From contig NZ_CP177144.1 of the NCBI RefSeq assembly GCF_050389775.1, positions 4,278,001 to 4,342,000 on the forward strand: a stretch of 64,000 bases of DNA, in the 5' to 3' direction. The stretch's first letter is position 1. Each line of letters begins with the position of its first letter. Under the pieces are notes generated by a model, which saw nothing but the letters and a program-made list of their open reading frames with translations, ran no database searches and was not told the DNA's origin. Made by a program: the position numbers and the translations under genes. This DNA comes from Marinibacterium sp050389775 (GTDB lineage: Bacteria; Pseudomonadota; Alphaproteobacteria; Rhodobacterales; Rhodobacteraceae). This document shows, one piece after another, positions 51,054-60,300 of this stretch.

Positions 51054-52703
51054 ATGGGCCAATCCGACAGCCCTGAGATGATGCGCCGCGCGGCCTGGAC
51101 CGACCGGCCCGGCGAACCGGCCAATGCCAACGCCAATGCAGCCGGGTCGGCCGGCACCCCGCGCCGCGAGGCCGGCGGCCTGTCCGCCCCGGGGATCAAC
51201 CGGCGGGCCCGGCCCCGGGTGGCGCTGATCCACTACTGGCTGGTCGGCATGCGCGGCGGCGAGAAGGTGCTCGAAGCGCTCTGCCGGATGTTCCCCGAGG
51301 CCGAGATCTTCACCCATGTCTACGCGCCCGAAAAGGTCAGCCCGCTGATCCGCAGCCACAAGGTCCACACCACGTCGATCGCCCGCCTGCCCCTGGCCAC
51401 CCGGCTTTACACCAAGTACGTCTCGCAGATGCCCCGGGCGCTGGAAGAGCTCGACCTGAGCGGGTTCGACCTGGTGATCTCGTCGGAATCCGGGCCGGCC
51501 AAGGGCGTGATCCCCCAGCCCGAGGCGCTGCACCTGTGTTACGTGCATTCGCCCATGCGCTACATCTGGGACCATTACGGCATCTACCGGCGCAATGCCG
51601 ATCCGATCACCCGGCGCATGATGGCCCCGCTGACCTCGCAGCTGCGCCTGGCCGACGTGGTCAGCGCCGCCCGGGTCGACGGCTTTGCGGCCAATTCGCG
51701 CTTTGTCCAGCAGCGGGTGATGAAATACTGGCGCCGGCCGTCGCGGGTGATCCACCCGCCGGTCGACGTGGCCCGGTTCCACCCCGCCCCCGACACCGAG
51801 GTCGGGTCGTTCTATCTCTATGCCGGCGAACTGACGGCCTACAAGCGGCCCGACCTGGCCATCGAGGCGTTCAACCGGCTGGGCCTGCCGCTGGTCGTCA
51901 TCGGCGGGCCTTCGCGGGCCGAACATGCCCTGGCGCGCAAGGCCGGGCCGAACATCCGCTTTCTCGGCCGGGTATCCGACGACAAGCTGCGGCGCTACTT
52001 CGCGGCTTGCCGGGCGCTGGTCTTCCCGGGCGAGGAGGATTTCGGCATCCTGCCGGTCGAGGTCATGGCCGCCGGGCGGCCGGTGATCGCCTATGGCAAG
52101 GGCGGCGTGCTGGATTCGGTGATCGAAGGCGAGACCGGGCTGTTCTTCGACGAACAGAGCGCCGAGGCGCTGGTCGAGGCCGTCGAGGCCTTCGAGGCCC
52201 ATCACCTGCATGCGCTGGACAACCGCCGGATCATTGCCCATGCCCAACGTTTCGACGAGGCCCATTTCCGCGCCGGCATGGCCGGGTTCCTGGCTGATCA
52301 CGGCATGGCGGTCGATCTGCCCGAGGCCAGGATCGGAGCGCGGCCCGACGCGCGCACGGCCACGGCCACGGCCGCTGGCTCCCGGCCGGTCACGGGGAAC
52401 GTCACTGGACAAATCACTGGGCAAATCACTGGGCAAGCCACCGTGCCAGGCACCCTGCCCGGCACCGAGCAAGACACCGGGCTTGGCACGCGGCCCGGAG
52501 GCCGCACGGCCGGCGCAACCGACGGGCGGACAGGCGGCACGACCGACGGGCGCGAGGGCGCCCCGGACAGCCCCGGCCACAGCGGCCGTGGCGGTTCCGA
52601 CACTGGCGGCCAAGGCGGCGGGCACGGCGACAGCCATGACGGCCGGCGCGACAGCGGCCCGACCATCACCCGCGGCCCGGCGCCCCTGCGCCATACCGGC
52701 TAG
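51054..52703 (+). CDS. Glycosyltransferase family 4 protein with long repeat tail
   Basis: 549 residues. GT-B core about 55-425: RVALIHYWLVGMRGGEKVLE, LCYVHSPMRYIWDHY, SRVIHPPVDVARF, LYAGELTAYKRPDLAIEAF and FPGEEDFGILPVEVMAAG with the paired glutamates, as in mannosyltransferases of the WbaZ kind. The final 125 residues are low complexity (TGQITGQITGQ, TDGRTGGTTDGREG, Gly/Asp-rich) and look like a repeat expansion, not a domain. AGGAAGGTAAG precedes the ATG; nine bases separate it from the flippase gene. Confidence 0.88.
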   Translation: MGQSDSPEMMRRAAWTDRPGEPANANANAAGSAGTPRREAGGLSAPGINRRARPRVALIHYWLVGMRGGEKVLEALCRMFPEAEIFTHVYAPEKVSPLIRSHKVHTTSIARLPLATRLYTKYVSQMPRALEELDLSGFDLVISSESGPAKGVIPQPEALHLCYVHSPMRYIWDHYGIYRRNADPITRRMMAPLTSQLRLADVVSAARVDGFAANSRFVQQRVMKYWRRPSRVIHPPVDVARFHPAPDTEVGSFYLYAGELTAYKRPDLAIEAFNRLGLPLVVIGGPSRAEHALARKAGPNIRFLGRVSDDKLRRYFAACRALVFPGEEDFGILPVEVMAAGRPVIAYGKGGVLDSVIEGETGLFFDEQSAEALVEAVEAFEAHHLHALDNRRIIAHAQRFDEAHFRAGMAGFLADHGMAVDLPEARIGARPDARTATATAAGSRPVTGNVTGQITGQITGQATVPGTLPGTEQDTGLGTRPGGRTAGATDGRTGGTTDGREGAPDSPGHSGRGGSDTGGQGGGHGDSHDGRRDSGPTITRGPAPLRHTG

Positions 52704-52711
52704 GCCCGGCG

Positions 52712-54127
52712 ATGCTGCGCACGCTCACCTCGGCCTTTGCCATCGGCGTTGCCGCGCGGATCACCGCGCAGGTGGCCAGCTTCGTGCTGATCCTCGTGGC
52801 CTCCCATGCCCTGGACCTGGCCCAGTTCGGCAGCTACGCCATTGCCTCGGCCCTGATGGTGATCGCCACGACGCTGGTCTACACCGGCATCTACCACCTG
52901 TTGCTGCGCACCGACGACCTTGACCGCGACCGCGACACGTTCTTCCTGATGCAGCTGGCCATCGGCGGCGCCGGCGCCCTGCTGATGGCCGGGCTGGGCC
53001 TGGCCATGGGCGGATTCGCCGCCGGCGGCACGGCCATGGCCCTGCTGGCCCTGGCGCCCAATCCCGCCCTCTCGGCCCTGTCGGCCTGGCTGGAGGCCCA
53101 GCTGGTGCGCGACCGGCGCATCCGCACCACTGCCCTGGCCGTGCTGATGTCGGAACTGGCCGCCCTGGCCACCTCGGTTGCCATGTTCCACGCGGGTTAC
53201 AAGATCGAAGCCCTGATCGCCGGGCGCTATGCCGCCATGGCCCTGGTGTTGCTGGTCTACCTGGCCGTTTTGCGCCGCCTGCCCCGTCCGCGCTTTCGCC
53301 GCGACAGCGCCCGGCGCGGGCTGCAGCAGGCCTGGCCGCTCTGGGGCTCGTCGGGCCTGGGCATGCTGTCGAATTACGGCGCCGACCTGGTGCTGGGCGC
53401 CTTTCTCAGCCCGGCGGCCGTGGGCGCCTATCGCGCCGGGTCGCGGGTGGCCAATACCGCCGCCGACGTGGTGCTGCAGCCGCTGGGCACCATCAGCTGG
53501 GCCCGGTTCGCCCGGCTGGAAACCACGGCCAACCGGGCCGAGATCCGTGGGGCCTGGAAGGAAAACCTGGCCCTCTGCGTGGCCATTCTGGCCCCGGCCA
53601 TGCTCAGCGTCAGCCTGCTGGCCCCGGGCATCGTGTCGGTGCTGCTGGACCCGGCCTGGGGCGCCGCGGCGGGGGTGGTGGCCATCCTGGCCCTGTCCCG
53701 TTCGGTCGACGCGCTGGTCTTCCTGCTCGAACCGACGCTGACCTGCCTGGGCCGGGGACGACTGCAATTCCTGGTCCGGCTGGGTGACGCCGCGCTGCTT
53801 GTCGTGCTGCTCCTGAGCCTGGGCCGGTTCTCGGCCGAGGCCGCGGCCTGGGCGATCCTGCTCAAGGCCGTGCTGACCGGGGTGGCCGCGATGTGGGTGA
53901 TGTGTGCCGCGCTGCAGGTGCGCCCGGCCGACCTGGCCGAGATCCTCGCCCCGGGGCTGGGGCTGGCGCTGGTCTGCCTGCTGGTCATCATCACCCTCGG
54001 AGCCATGCCCCTGGCCCGGGGGCCGGCGGCCGAGCTGTTCCTGACGGCCGGCGCGGTGATCGTGACCTGGGCGCTGGCCGTGGCCGGGCTGATGCGCGGG
54101 CGCTGGCTGGTGCTGCCGACGCCCTGA
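52712..54127 (+). CDS. Wzx-like polysaccharide flippase (oligosaccharide exporter)
   Basis: 471 residues, about twelve to fourteen membrane helices, MOP/PST superfamily: FVLILVASHALDLAQFGSYAIAS near the N terminus and LGMLSNYGADLVLGAFLSPAAVGAYRAGSR in the middle are typical. Flips lipid-linked repeat units to the periplasm for the polymerase. Third gene of the plus-strand half of the cluster. Confidence 0.88.
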   Translation: MLRTLTSAFAIGVAARITAQVASFVLILVASHALDLAQFGSYAIASALMVIATTLVYTGIYHLLLRTDDLDRDRDTFFLMQLAIGGAGALLMAGLGLAMGGFAAGGTAMALLALAPNPALSALSAWLEAQLVRDRRIRTTALAVLMSELAALATSVAMFHAGYKIEALIAGRYAAMALVLLVYLAVLRRLPRPRFRRDSARRGLQQAWPLWGSSGLGMLSNYGADLVLGAFLSPAAVGAYRAGSRVANTAADVVLQPLGTISWARFARLETTANRAEIRGAWKENLALCVAILAPAMLSVSLLAPGIVSVLLDPAWGAAAGVVAILALSRSVDALVFLLEPTLTCLGRGRLQFLVRLGDAALLVVLLLSLGRFSAEAAAWAILLKAVLTGVAAMWVMCAALQVRPADLAEILAPGLGLALVCLLVIITLGAMPLARGPAAELFLTAGAVIVTWALAVAGLMRGRWLVLPTP

Positions 54128-54190
54128 CGCCTTGCTCTCGGTCCCCGCCCTGTGCGTCTCATCCTGACCGCGCCCCGCGCCCCGCCCGGC

Positions 54191-55768
54191 CTAGCGCCGG
54201 CGCATGTCGAACAGGACAACCCCGTCCAGCGCATCCACGTGGTGCAACCCGATCAGCCCGCCGATCCCGGCGTTCTCCGGAGTCACGTGGCGCACCGGCC
54301 GTTCGCGATAGGTGGTTTCGCTCAGCGCCTCGATCTCGGCGATGACCAGCCCGTAGCCATAAGTGCCATGGGTGTTGTCCTGCGCCGTGCGATAGAGCCG
54401 TCCGCCCCGGGCAAAGACCCGCCCGCCGCCCCGCGCCGAGCCCGCGCCGATGACCACCGGGTTCAGCGGATGGGGCGTCACATGGCGCAGCTGCGGGCCG
54501 TCGACGCGGTAGAGATGCAACTCGGAACAATGATCGCCGAAGCCGTCACGGCAGAGATTGGTGAAGAGCCACCATTGCCCGTCCCGTTCGACCAGCGTGC
54601 TGTCGGCCGGCGCCAGCCCCTCCAGCGCGGTGGCCTGCAATTCCCAGCGCATGGGGAAATCGACCGCCCGCCAGATTTCGAGCCGGCCGGTTTGGTGGCT
54701 TTCCGGCAGCATCAGGATGTCGGTGCCATGGCGGAAGACAAAGGGATAGGACAGGTGGTGATCCGGGGCCAGGACCGGGCCGAGATGGGTCAGCTGGCCG
54801 TCAACGATGCGCCCGGCGGCGATATGGCCGCGGCCGGTGGCGTAATCATAGACCTCGTAGAAGGCATGCAGGCCGGTGTCGTGGGCAACAAGGAAGGGAT
54901 CGGCCCAGTACTGGCCGGCGGGAGCGTCGAAGATGCGGGCCGAGGCCGGGTCGAAATCGAGCGGATCGCCGGTGGCCAGGCCCAGGCAGAAGCGGCCCGG
55001 ACGGCCGCCGGCGCGCGCCCTCAGCCGGTCGACCAGGCGGCGGCCGGCCTGGGCGCAGGCACGGGCGAGATAGCCCGGCAGGCGCGACGGGCGGGGCGGC
55101 TCGGGCGACGGCTCGGGCGACGGGGCCGGTGCGGCGGAGAGAGGCTGGCCCAGCGACAGCCGGGCCAGCTCGCGTTCGATCAGCTGCACGGCCTTTTCCC
55201 GCTGGAAGGCCCGGTTGCGCGTGGCGATGAACTTGGTGTCATAGCCGGCCCGCGCGATCACCTGCCAGGGGCCGCCACCGGGGCCGAGCGCGGACAGGCT
55301 TGCCGCCCCTTCCGGCGCGGCGCGCATCGCCGGGGCCAGCCCGGCGGCGGGATCGGCGGTGCTCAGCCGCCACAGCCCGGACGTGGCCAGCCCGGCCAGG
55401 GTATCGGGCGCGGTGCCGGCGAGGTCGATGACCACGTCGAGGCCGGGCGGTCCGGCGGGCCGGGCCATGTCCAGCCGGGCAAGGCCCGGGCGTTGCGCAT
55501 CGAACCGCGGCGTGGCCGGCGCGGCGACGCGCCCGAAGATCCGCGCCTCGGCCCGCATGTAGCGCCCCAGCAGGCCGGGCAGATCGGGCGGGCCGGGACA
55601 TTCGGCCAGGGCAGCGATGCGGATGTGATCGGCCCCGGCCAGCGTTTCGACCAACCGGGCGCATCCGGCCTCGCCCCGCCAGCCCTCGGGCAACACGAGG
55701 GCCAGGCGCAATATGCGGCGCGGCGCGGGGGTTTCGGGCCGGGAAACGGGGGCGATCGCTACGGTCAT
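54191..55768 (-). CDS. Formyltransferase-like/beta-propeller protein (glucosamine inositolphosphorylceramide transferase-like)
   Basis: 525 residues. The N-terminal part (about 20-170) resembles a formyltransferase-like Rossmann domain (RILRLALVLPEGWRGEAG, DVVIDLAGT), without an obvious formyltransferase active-site triad. After a Pro-rich linker, the C-terminal part (about 255-520) is a five-bladed propeller with YWADPFLVA, SYPFVFRHG, MLPESHQTG and WWLFTN, as in GH43-like and GINT1-type domains. Likely transfers or recognises a sugar at the end of the polysaccharide pathway. Start at 55768 follows AAAGGATG. Confidence 0.68.
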   Translation of the reverse strand: MTVAIAPVSRPETPAPRRILRLALVLPEGWRGEAGCARLVETLAGADHIRIAALAECPGPPDLPGLLGRYMRAEARIFGRVAAPATPRFDAQRPGLARLDMARPAGPPGLDVVIDLAGTAPDTLAGLATSGLWRLSTADPAAGLAPAMRAAPEGAASLSALGPGGGPWQVIARAGYDTKFIATRNRAFQREKAVQLIERELARLSLGQPLSAAPAPSPEPSPEPPRPSRLPGYLARACAQAGRRLVDRLRARAGGRPGRFCLGLATGDPLDFDPASARIFDAPAGQYWADPFLVAHDTGLHAFYEVYDYATGRGHIAAGRIVDGQLTHLGPVLAPDHHLSYPFVFRHGTDILMLPESHQTGRLEIWRAVDFPMRWELQATALEGLAPADSTLVERDGQWWLFTNLCRDGFGDHCSELHLYRVDGPQLRHVTPHPLNPVVIGAGSARGGGRVFARGGRLYRTAQDNTHGTYGYGLVIAEIEALSETTYRERPVRHVTPENAGIGGLIGLHHVDALDGVVLFDMRRR

Positions 55769-56089
55769 GACCGGGGCATCCTTTCGCAGCCTTCCCCGGG
55801 GGGCAAGGCTGGCACCCGACATCGCACCAGGGGGCCGCATGGATGACCCGAATGCGCAACAATCACGCCATAAGGGAAATATTTATCACGATTGAGATTC
55901 AATTCCTGGCCATAAATCACCCCCCTGAAGCCGCGGAAAAGCCCATGAATGCAAGGCCCTGACCGATATCGGGCGGTTCCCGGCGCGGAAAACTCCACCT
56001 TTGCGGGAATCGTTGACGAAACAACACGTTGTGTGTTTCTTCGACCGCGTTCGGAACATTATTCCACAGGTCGGCCACCGGGGGGACCG
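55769..56089. promoter_or_regulatory. Divergent gap with near-palindrome
   Basis: 321 bp between the propeller protein and the hypothetical gene, AT-richer than the flanks. GAAACA (56018-56023) and TGTTTC (56034-56039) bound a 22-bp near-palindrome centred on CACGTTGTG, overlapping TTGACG (56013-56018). GGGGGACC before 56090 is the probable ribosome site. No other feature recognised. Confidence 0.4.
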
Positions 56090-56644
56090 ATGAGCGACAA
56101 GCGCAACCGGCCGGCCGCCCCGGCCAGCCCCGATGCACAGGCCGAAACCATCCTGGACCGCCTGGCCCGGTTTGCCGCGCCGGAGGGGGCCGAAGAGACC
56201 GAGATAGACCGGCTGGACCGGGTGATGCGCGCGGTCGAAGACCACCTGGACAAGGCCCGAGTCACGGCCCGCGACATGGCCGAAGGCGAGGCCCTGCTGG
56301 CCCGGTTCCACCAGGCCCTGGCCGAGGTCGATGCGGCCATCGCAAGGCGCCGGGCGGTGCGCGACATGATCCGCGAGGATCTGCGCGGGCTCGAAGCAAT
56401 GGTCCCCGCCTGCCCTGCGCCCTCCCTCGCCGCCGCCCTGCATGCGGCGCGGGCGGCGGTGGAGCTGGCGATCACCGGTCCGGCCAACGCGGCCGCCCGG
56501 CAGGCCGTTGATGACCTGGCCAGGGCCATTGCCACCGCCGGCCCGGCGATGCGCCCCGATGTGTCGCCCCCGACGCGCCCCGGACAGGATGACAGGAAGG
56601 ATGACGGGCAGCACTCGGGGCCCGATGACAGGCCGCCGGGCTGA
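56090..56644 (+). CDS. Hypothetical helical protein
   Basis: 184 residues, not recognised. Mostly charged amphipathic helix (ETEIDRLDRVMRAVEDHLDKAR, then EALLARFHQALAEVDAAIARRRAVRD), probably coiled-coil; an Ala-rich helical pair follows and the last 30 residues are disordered (Pro, Asp, Gly). No signal peptide or membrane helix. The start at 56090 follows GGGGGACC. Codon use matches its neighbours, so a real gene is likely. It stands between the polysaccharide locus and the 2Fe-2S/molybdoenzyme pair without clear linkage to either. Confidence 0.6.
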   Translation: MSDKRNRPAAPASPDAQAETILDRLARFAAPEGAEETEIDRLDRVMRAVEDHLDKARVTARDMAEGEALLARFHQALAEVDAAIARRRAVRDMIREDLRGLEAMVPACPAPSLAAALHAARAAVELAITGPANAAARQAVDDLARAIATAGPAMRPDVSPPTRPGQDDRKDDGQHSGPDDRPPG

Positions 56645-56849
56645 CCGCCCCACTGCCAAGCCCGACAGCCGCCGAAAAATCCGTCACCCGGCCCGCGCCC
56701 CGGCCCTGGCCCCGGCATGGGCGACAGGGGCATATTGACGGGACGGGGGTAAGACGAATTTATTCGTGTACAAACGCAATGGGGAGCCACGCCGCCACCC
56801 ACCCGGCCCGACGCGGCCCGGACGGGCGCGCGCCGCGACAAAGACACGG

Positions 56850-57329
56850 ATGACCACGGAATTCACGGTGAACGGCCAGGACGTGGCGGTGGATGTGCCG
56901 CCGGGCACCCGCCTTCTGGAAGTGCTGCGCAACGACCTGGGCCTGAACGGGCCGAAATTCGGCTGCGGCTACGGCCAGTGCGGCGCCTGTTCGGTGCTGG
57001 TCGACGGCCAGGTCGCCCGGGCCTGTGTCATGCCCGTCGAGGCGGCCCGGGGCCGCGCCGTGACCACGCTGGAAGGGCTGGCCGGTCCGGGCGGGCCACA
57101 CCCGGTTCAGCAGGCCTTTGTCGCCTGCCAGGCCGCGCAATGCGGCTATTGCCTGAACGGCATGATCATGCAGAGCGTGGCCCTGCTGGCCGCCCATCCC
57201 GATCCCGACGAGGCCACGATCCGCCGGGCCCTGCGCGACAATCTCTGCCGCTGTGGCACCCACCTGGAAATCCTGGCCGCCGTGCGCCGGGCCGCGGCCA
57301 TGATGGCCGATGCGGAGGGCGGGGCATGA
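56850..57329 (+). CDS. (2Fe-2S)-binding subunit of molybdenum hydroxylase
   Basis: 159 residues, isoquinoline 1-oxidoreductase alpha/nicotinate dehydrogenase A type. N-terminal plant-type ferredoxin cluster in CGYGQCGACSVLVDG with a further Cys in ARACVMP; C-terminal helical cluster from CQAAQCGYCLNGMIM and CRCGTH. Transfers electrons from the molybdenum centre to haem. Start at 56850 matches family N termini (MTTEFTVNGQ). Overlaps the large subunit by four bases. Confidence 0.93.
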   Translation: MTTEFTVNGQDVAVDVPPGTRLLEVLRNDLGLNGPKFGCGYGQCGACSVLVDGQVARACVMPVEAARGRAVTTLEGLAGPGGPHPVQQAFVACQAAQCGYCLNGMIMQSVALLAAHPDPDEATIRRALRDNLCRCGTHLEILAAVRRAAAMMADAEGGA

Positions 57330-60300
57330 GCGGCGGACCGGCGGTCGATCCGCGCCTGACCATCTGGCGCAAGGGGCCGGACGGGCCCGAGACGCTGTTG
57401 CAGATCGACGCCCGGGGCGCGGTCACCGGGTTCAATGGCCATGTCGACCTGGGCACCGGCCTGCGCACGGCGCTGATCCAGATCGTGGCCGAAGAGCTGG
57501 ACCTGGCGCCCGGCCAGGTGACCATGGTCATGGGCGACACCGCCCGCACCCCCGACCAGGGCCCGACCATCGCCTCGGAATCGATCCAGATCGCGGCCGT
57601 GCCCCTGCGCCAGGCCGCGGCCCAGGCCCGGCATATCCTGGGCCTGCGCGCCTCGGCCCGGCTGAACGCCGCCCCCGACGAGCTGCGCTTTGCCGACGGC
57701 CGGGTGGCCTCGGCCCAGGGCCAGGTCACCCTGGCCGAACTGCTGGCCGGCCCGCCCGAACGGGCCGAGCTGGACCCCGGCGTGCAGGTCAAGGCGCCGG
57801 CCGATTACCGGCTGGTCGGCACGGGAACGCCCCGGGTCGACATTGCCGGCAAGGCCACCGGGGCCTGGAGCTATGTCCATGACGTGCGCCTGGCCGACAT
57901 GCTGCACGGCCATGTCATCCGCCCGCCCTATGCCGGGCGCGACAGCGGCGATTTCATCGGCCGCAGCCTGCTGGGGTTCGACGAAGCGGCGGTGGCCGGG
58001 ATGCCCGGTTTTGTGGCCGTGGTGCGGCTGGGCGATTTCCTGGGCGTCGTGGCCGAGCGCGAAGGCCAGGCCCGCGAGATCGCCCGCGCCCTGCCCGTCC
58101 AATGGGCAACGCCGCCCGATCTGCCCGACCTGTCGGACATCCCCGGCACCTTGCGCGACCTGCCCTCGACGCCCCGCCTGCTGCAAGACCGTGGCGATGT
58201 CGACGGCGCGCTCGACCGGGCGGCCACCCGGCTGACCCGCAGCTATGTCTGGCCCTGGAACCTGCATGGCTCGATCGGGCCGTCCTGCGCCGTGGCCCAT
58301 TGGCAGGGTGACCGGCTGGTGATCTGGTCGGGCACCCAGAACCCGCACATGCTGCGCGGCGACATCGCCCGGCTGATGGACCTGCCCGCCCCGTCGGTCG
58401 AGATCATCCGCCACGAGGCCGCGGGCTGTTTCGGGCGCAATTGCGCCGACGATGTCTGTGGCGATGCGGCGCTGCTGTCGCGGGCGGTGGGCCGGCCGGT
58501 GCGGGTTCAGCTGACCCGCGAACAGGAACACCTGTGGGAGCCCAAGGGCGCGGCCCAGCTGATGGATGTCAGCGGTGGGCTGGACGCCGCAGGGAATTTC
58601 GACGTCTACGATTTCGAGACCCGCTATCCGTCGAACCGCGGGCCCAACCTGGCCCTGCTGCTGACCGGGGTCATCGACCCGGCGCCAACGCCGTCGGACA
58701 TGGGCGACCGCACGTCGATCCCGCCCTATGTCGTGCCCAACCTGCGCGCGGTGGTCCATGACATGGCGCCGATCGTGCGGGCCAGCTGGTTCCGGGGCGT
58801 GTCGGCCATGCCCAATTCCTTTGCCCATGAGTGTTTCGTCGACGAGCTGGCCGCCGAGGCCGGCGAAGACCCGGTGGCTTTTCGCCTGCGCCACATCGAC
58901 GATCCGCGCACGGCCGAGCTGATCCGGCGCACGGCCGAGGAAGGCGGCTGGCAAGAGCGCAGCACCCCCCGCATGGAGGGCGATGGCGACATTGCCCGGG
59001 GCCAGGGCTTTGCCCATGCGACCTATGTGCATGGCACCTTCCCCGGCGTGGCCGCGGCGCAATCGTCCTGGCTGGCCGACGTGTCGGTCAACCGGCGCAC
59101 CGGCGAGGTCGTGCTGGACCGCATCGTCGTGGGCCAGGATTCCGGCCTGATGATCAATCCCGACGGGGTGCGCCACCAGCTGCACGGCAATGTCGTGCAA
59201 TCGATCAGCCGGACCATGGGCGAGGCCGTGAGCTTTGACCGCCAGGGCCCGACCGACCGCGAATGGGGCGGCTATCAGCTGGCCCGGTTCGAGACCCTGC
59301 CCGAGGTGCAATCCTTCCTCGTCGAACGGCCCGAAGAGCCACCCCTGGGGGTCGGCGAAAGCGCGGCGATCCCCTCGGCCGCGGCGATTGCCAACGCGAT
59401 CTACGATGCCACCGGCGTACGCATGCGCGAGCTGCCCTTCACGCCCGAACGGGTCAAGGCCGCGCTGGACGGCGCCACGATGCCCCCACCCGGCGTGCTG
59501 CCCGCCCCGCCGCCCCGGCGCGGCTGGCGCGGCTTGGCCCGGGGCGCCGGAGCGGCGCTGGCCGGCGGGCTGATGGCCGGAGCCCTGGGCCTGGCCGTGC
59601 GGGCCGAGCTGCCCCGGGTGCCAAGGGCCGAGGCGCTGTGGTCGGCCGAGACGCTGGAGCGCGGCCGGCTGCTCTTTGCCGCCGGCGATTGCGCCACCTG
59701 CCACACCGCCGAGGGCGGCGTGCCCCTGGCCGGCGGGCGGGCGATGGAGACGCCCTTCGGCACGGTCTACACGACCAACCTGACGCCGGACCCCGAGACT
59801 GGCCTGGGCGCCTGGTCCTACCCGGCCTTTGCCCGGGCCATGCGCGAGGGCGTGTCGCGCGACGGCCGCCATCTCTACCCGGCCTTTCCCTATACCTCCT
59901 TCGCGCGGATGACCGAAGGCGACCTGCAGGCGCTTTATGCCTATGTCCAGTCGCTCGATCCGGTGGTCGCCCCGACGCCCCCGGCCCGGATGATGGCCCC
60001 GGTCAACCTGCGCCCGGCCATGGCCGCCTGGAACGCGCTGTTTCATGATGCCACGCCGATGACCGCCGATCCGACGCGGTCCGAGGCCTGGAACCGGGGG
60101 GCCTACCTGGTGGAAAGCGTGGGCCATTGCTCGGCCTGCCATTCGCCGCGCAACGTGCTTGGTGCCGAACGGTCGGGCGCCGCGCATCTGTCGGGCGGGT
60201 CGGTCGACGGCTGGATCGCCCCGGCGCTGAATGGCAGCGGCCCGGCCCCGCTGGCCTGGACCGAGGCCGATTTCCTGGCCTACCTGCGCGACGGCGTGTC

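Noticed and set aside
48816..52694. Very long minus-strand frame opposite the Wzc-like and GT4 genes
   Set aside because: Same antisense artefact; the sense genes have clear domains and ribosome sites.
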